From assembly GCF_900188345.1 (NCBI RefSeq), contig NZ_FZOD01000043.1, forward strand, positions 22,202 through 86,201: DNA of 64,000 nt, given 5' to 3'. The notes under the pieces were generated by a model. That model was not told the DNA's origin. It saw only the letters and a list, made by a program, of their open reading frames with translations, and ran no database searches. The stretch comes from Streptosporangium subroseum. Its GTDB lineage: Bacteria; Actinomycetota; Actinomycetes; Streptosporangiales; Streptosporangiaceae. Made by a program: the position numbers and the translations under genes. This document shows positions 60,923 to 64,000 of this stretch, one piece after another. Numbering within the stretch: the stretch's first letter is position 1; each line of letters starts with the position of its first letter.

Positions 60923-63447
60923 CAACCGCAGTACCGGCCGAGGCGCGGGAGGCGGCACCTGATTCGGCTGCCCCGATGACGCATCGGCAGATCTTGGAAG
61001 CGCTGTCGGGACTGCTCCTCGGCCTGTTCGTGGCGATCCTGTCGTCGACCGTCGTGTCGAACGCACTGCCCACGATCATTTCCGACCTGCACGCGGGCGA
61101 GACCACCTACACCTGGGTCATCACCTCGACACTGCTCGCGACCACCGTCTCCACCCCCATCTGGGGCAAGCTCGCCGACCTGATGAGCAAGAAGCTCCTG
61201 GTCCAACTCGGCCTGATCATCTTCGTGATCGGCTCGGCGATCGCCGGCCTCTCCCAGAATCCCGCGATGCTCATCACGGCCCGGGTCATCCAGGGCCTCG
61301 GCGCCGGCGGTCTCACCGCCCTGGTCCAGGTCATCATGGCCGCGATGATCTCGCCGCGTGAGCGGGGCCGCTACGCGGGCTATCTCGGTGCGGTCTTCGC
61401 CCTCGCCACCGTCGCCGGGCCGCTGATCGGCGGCGTCATCGTGGACACCTCGTGGCTCGGCTGGCGGTGGTGCTTCTACGTCGGCGTGCCCTTCGCCATC
61501 CTGGCGCTGATCGTCCTGCAGAGGACGCTCAAGATCCCGGTGCTCAAGCGCAAGGTCAAGATCGACTGGGCCGGGGCCCTGCTGATCGTCGCCTCGGTGT
61601 CGTTGCTTCTGATCTGGGTCTCCTTCGCCGGCACCAAGTACGACTGGCTGTCGTGGCAGACCGGGGCGATGGTCGGCGGCGCGATCGTGCTGGCCCTGCT
61701 TTTCATCCTCGCGGAGATGAAGGCCAGCGAGCCCATCATCCCGTTGTGGCTGTTCCGTAACAGGGCGATCAGCCTGGCCGTGGTGTCCAGCCTCATGGTC
61801 GGTGTCGGACTGTTCGGCGCCACGACGTTCCTCAGCCAGTACTTCCAGCTGGCTCGTGGGGAGACGCCCACGAAGGCCGGGCTCATGACCCTGCCGTTGA
61901 TCGCCGGCCTGGCGCTGTCGTCGACGATCACGGGACAGATCATCACCCGGACGGGCCGATGGAAGATCTTCCTGATCAGCGGCGCTGTCCTGCTCACCGC
62001 CGGCCTGGGACTTTTGGGCGGCACGCTGGCGTATGACAGCCCGTACTGGCTCCTGGCGATCTACATGTTCGCCATGGGCGCAGGCGTCGGCATGACCATG
62101 CAGAACCTCGTCCTGTCCGTCCAGAACCAGGTGAAGATAAGCGAGCTGGGCGTGGCCAGCTCGTCGGTCGCGTTCTTCCGCACGCTCGGCGGTGCGATCG
62201 GCGTCTCGGCACTGGGTGCCGTCCTGGGCAACCGGATCATGCAGTACACGGAGGACGGCCTGGCCAGGCTGGGCATCCACAACTCCGTGAGCGACGGCTC
62301 CATCCCCGTGATCTCCGCGCTCCCCGCCCCGGTGCGCGCGGTCGTCCAGAGCGCGTACGGCGACGGCGTCGGAGACGTGTTCCTGTACGCCGCCCCCACG
62401 GCGCTTCTGGCCCTGATCGCCATCCTCTTCATCAAGGAGGTTCCGCTGCGGACCTCCGACAGCGCGCCGCTTCCCGTCGAGGCGGACGTGCCCTCGACCA
62501 ACGGCGTGATCTCCGGGCGCCACGCCAACCGCAACCCGCAGGAGCTCCTCCCCGTGGGCGCAGACCGCCAGAACAGCTTCAACGGCTTCGCCGCCGCCCA
62601 GACGCCGGCCCAGGGCCTGCCGTTCCAGAGCCCGTCATCCCAAGGTCTGCCGACCCAGGAGACGGCGTACGCGACGGAGTCGCAGTACGGCGGCAGCGGG
62701 ATCCGCGGCTTCATCCGCGGCGACAACGGAACGCCGGTGGGCCACGCCACCCTCACCCTGATCGACGTACGGGGCCACCAGATCGGTCGTGCGGTCGCGC
62801 AGGCCGACGGCTCATACAGCCTGCGGACCCCCGGCAGCGGCACGTACGTCCTGATCGCCTCCGCCGGCGAGCACGACCCTCAGGTCGCGACCCTGGTCGT
62901 CGGCGACAAGCCGCTGGAGTTCGACCTGATGCTCACGGGCTCGGGCAAGCTCACCGGCACCGTACGCGACGCGGAAGGCACGCCGGTGGCACAGGCGATG
63001 GTCATCGTGACGGACGTGCGCGGAGAGGTGGTCACCACGGGCGTGACCGGCGCGGACGGCGTCTTCGCCTTCGGCGGGGTCGTCGCGGGGACCTACACCC
63101 TCGCGGTCAGCGCCGGGGCGCACCGCCCGGTGGCGGTGCCGGTCGAGGTCGGAACCGGCCAGACCAGGCAGGACATCGAGCTGCTGCCCGGCGCCCGGGT
63201 CCGCGGCACGATCCGTGTCAAGAACGGAGACGGCCCGCTCGCCGACGCCCGGGTCACGCTGCTCGACGCGGCGGGCAACGTCATCGGCACGGCGACGACC
63301 GGCGAGGACGGGGAGTACGCCTTCGCCGACCTCACGGGCGGTCAGTACACCGTCATCGCCACCGGGTACCCGCCCGTGGCGAGCACTCTCAACCTGACCG
63401 GGCAGGGTGACGACGGGCACGACCTCTGGCTCGGCCATCCGGAATGA
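60919..63447 (+). CDS. DHA2 MFS exporter fused to three carboxypeptidase-regulatory-like domains
   Basis: Residues ~25-510 of this 842-residue protein form a 14-helix DHA2 exporter (FVAILSSTVVSNALPTIISDL; ARVIQGLGAGGLTALVQVIMAA; GRYAGYLGAVFALATVAGPLIGG). A Gln/Ala/Pro-rich linker follows to ~590. The end holds three ~83-residue beta-sandwich repeats of the CarboxypepD_reg/Cna-B type (starting near 594, 676 and 759), each with GxxxxxDGxYxxxxxxxGxYxxxxxA. In DHA2 topology these would lie in the cytoplasm, where such domains are unusual. The ATG at 60919 is coupled to a leader peptide. The next gene carries the same domain type. Confidence 0.87.
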   Translation: MTTAVPAEAREAAPDSAAPMTHRQILEALSGLLLGLFVAILSSTVVSNALPTIISDLHAGETTYTWVITSTLLATTVSTPIWGKLADLMSKKLLVQLGLIIFVIGSAIAGLSQNPAMLITARVIQGLGAGGLTALVQVIMAAMISPRERGRYAGYLGAVFALATVAGPLIGGVIVDTSWLGWRWCFYVGVPFAILALIVLQRTLKIPVLKRKVKIDWAGALLIVASVSLLLIWVSFAGTKYDWLSWQTGAMVGGAIVLALLFILAEMKASEPIIPLWLFRNRAISLAVVSSLMVGVGLFGATTFLSQYFQLARGETPTKAGLMTLPLIAGLALSSTITGQIITRTGRWKIFLISGAVLLTAGLGLLGGTLAYDSPYWLLAIYMFAMGAGVGMTMQNLVLSVQNQVKISELGVASSSVAFFRTLGGAIGVSALGAVLGNRIMQYTEDGLARLGIHNSVSDGSIPVISALPAPVRAVVQSAYGDGVGDVFLYAAPTALLALIAILFIKEVPLRTSDSAPLPVEADVPSTNGVISGRHANRNPQELLPVGADRQNSFNGFAAAQTPAQGLPFQSPSSQGLPTQETAYATESQYGGSGIRGFIRGDNGTPVGHATLTLIDVRGHQIGRAVAQADGSYSLRTPGSGTYVLIASAGEHDPQVATLVVGDKPLEFDLMLTGSGKLTGTVRDAEGTPVAQAMVIVTDVRGEVVTTGVTGADGVFAFGGVVAGTYTLAVSAGAHRPVAVPVEVGTGQTRQDIELLPGARVRGTIRVKNGDGPLADARVTLLDAAGNVIGTATTGEDGEYAFADLTGGQYTVIATGYPPVASTLNLTGQGDDGHDLWLGHPE

Positions 63448-63588
63448 CCTCGGGTACGCCGGGCCGCGTCCACGGAAGGGACCGGCCCGGCGGGTCCGGC
63501 AACCGGAAACCCGGCACCGCGACCCGACGGCGAGGCGCCCGACATCCCGGGCGCAGTCACCCAGTAAGCGAGTGAAAGCAGGATCACC

Positions 63589-64000
63589 ATGTACACCAGC
63601 CCTCAGGCCACGGAAAGCGCCCCCTCGGAGCGGCGCGGCCTGCATGCCCTGGTGCGAACCAAAGACGGCTGGGCGGTACAGCACGCGATCATCACCGTGA
63701 CCGACGGGTACGGCAACCAGGTCGTGCGGGCCGAGGCGGACGCCGAGGGCGCGGTGATGACCGCTCCGCTGGCGCCCGGCGTCTACACCGTCGTCGTCAC
63801 CGCGGTCGGCTACTCACCCATCGCCTCGACGGCGATCGCGACCACGTCCGGCACCGCCGAGCTGGGCGTCCTCGTGCTCGCCCGGCAGGGCGGTGTGGAA
63901 CTGCCGCCGCCCGGCGTGTGGACCATCGATCCCGCTCATTCGAAGGTGGCCGCGACCGCGCAGCACCTCGGGCTGTCCAGCGTGCAGGGAAGGTTCACCG
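63589..64000 (+). CDS. YceI-family protein with N-terminal carboxypeptidase-regulatory-like domain (partial)
   Basis: The visible 137 residues, cut by the window edge, hold a CarboxypepD_reg-like domain (~17-98; HALVRTKDGWAVQHAIITVTDGYGNQVVRAEADAEGAVM, PGVYTVVVTAVGY) and the start of a YceI domain (GVWTIDPAHSKVAATAQHLGLSSVQGRFT). YceI proteins are lipocalin-like binders of polyisoprenoids. No signal peptide is seen. AGGA precedes the ATG. It lies 141 bases after the exporter fusion on the same strand and shares its extra domain, so the two products probably work together. Confidence 0.85.
   Translation, partial: MYTSPQATESAPSERRGLHALVRTKDGWAVQHAIITVTDGYGNQVVRAEADAEGAVMTAPLAPGVYTVVVTAVGYSPIASTAIATTSGTAELGVLVLARQGGVELPPPGVWTIDPAHSKVAATAQHLGLSSVQGRFT

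Overview
The window is high-GC DNA with dense genes, many GTG starts and strong G/C bias at third codon positions. It carries bldC, a DUF3073 gene, ANTAR and STAS regulators and actinobacterial pur genes, so it is an actinomycete chromosome. A Streptosporangiales host (Streptosporangium/Nonomuraea-like) is my inference. The stretch purF - purM - DUF3073 - Val/Leu dehydrogenase - conserved hypothetical - bldC matches the order known from Streptomyces. I see no rRNA, tRNA, insertion sequence or CRISPR array.

Layout. 1-3.2 kb: end of a PurA-like gene, DUF6458, a Dabb protein, then (minus strand) an ABC exporter preceded by a 41-codon Trp/Gly/Cys/Arg-rich peptide gene and a perfect hairpin. 3.8-7.4 kb: branched-chain 2-oxo acid dehydrogenase E1alpha/E1beta/E2; its likely E3 (lpd) is at 17-18.5 kb. 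7.7-11.8 kb: purS, an anti-sigma-type ATPase, purQ and purL. 11.9-16.5 kb: ArsR-type regulator with divergent MFS exporter, two tandem secreted GDEN-repeat paralogs, a collagen-like protein. 18.7-21.5 kb: membrane-anchored class III nucleotide cyclase followed by a CRP-family regulator. 21.7-26.1 kb: two DHA2 exporters, a sortase-type surface protein and a TetR regulator; one operator-like motif occurs upstream of both exporters. 26.4-28.4 kb: PhoX-type phosphatase. 28.6-39.2 kb: SCP-like protein, long low-complexity membrane protein, purF/purM, vdh, bldC, a shortened TetR gene and a LacI regulator. 39.4-43.6 kb: amidase, GH20 hexosaminidase, copper chaperone, pyrD. 43.6-45.1 kb: STAS, GAF-ANTAR and GAF signalling genes. 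45.3-52.4 kb: two PAP2 enzymes, small proteins, GH15 hydrolase, aldo/keto reductase, a membrane-anchored Ser/Thr/Pro-rich protein. 52.5-57.4 kb: two-component system plus ABC-2 exporter and a divergent membrane-anchored propeller protein. 57.4-60.4 kb: ThuA-ricin lectin protein, a Phd antitoxin relic, an amidohydrolase. 60.8-64 kb: paired MarR-like sites, a 20-codon leader, a DHA2 exporter fused to three carboxypeptidase-regulatory-like domains, and a YceI protein carrying the same kind of domain.

The best candidates for something undescribed are the 41-residue peptide with its exporter (3.0-3.2 kb) and the operator-leader-exporter fusion-YceI unit at the right edge. Short tandem repeats next to stop codons recur at least six times.
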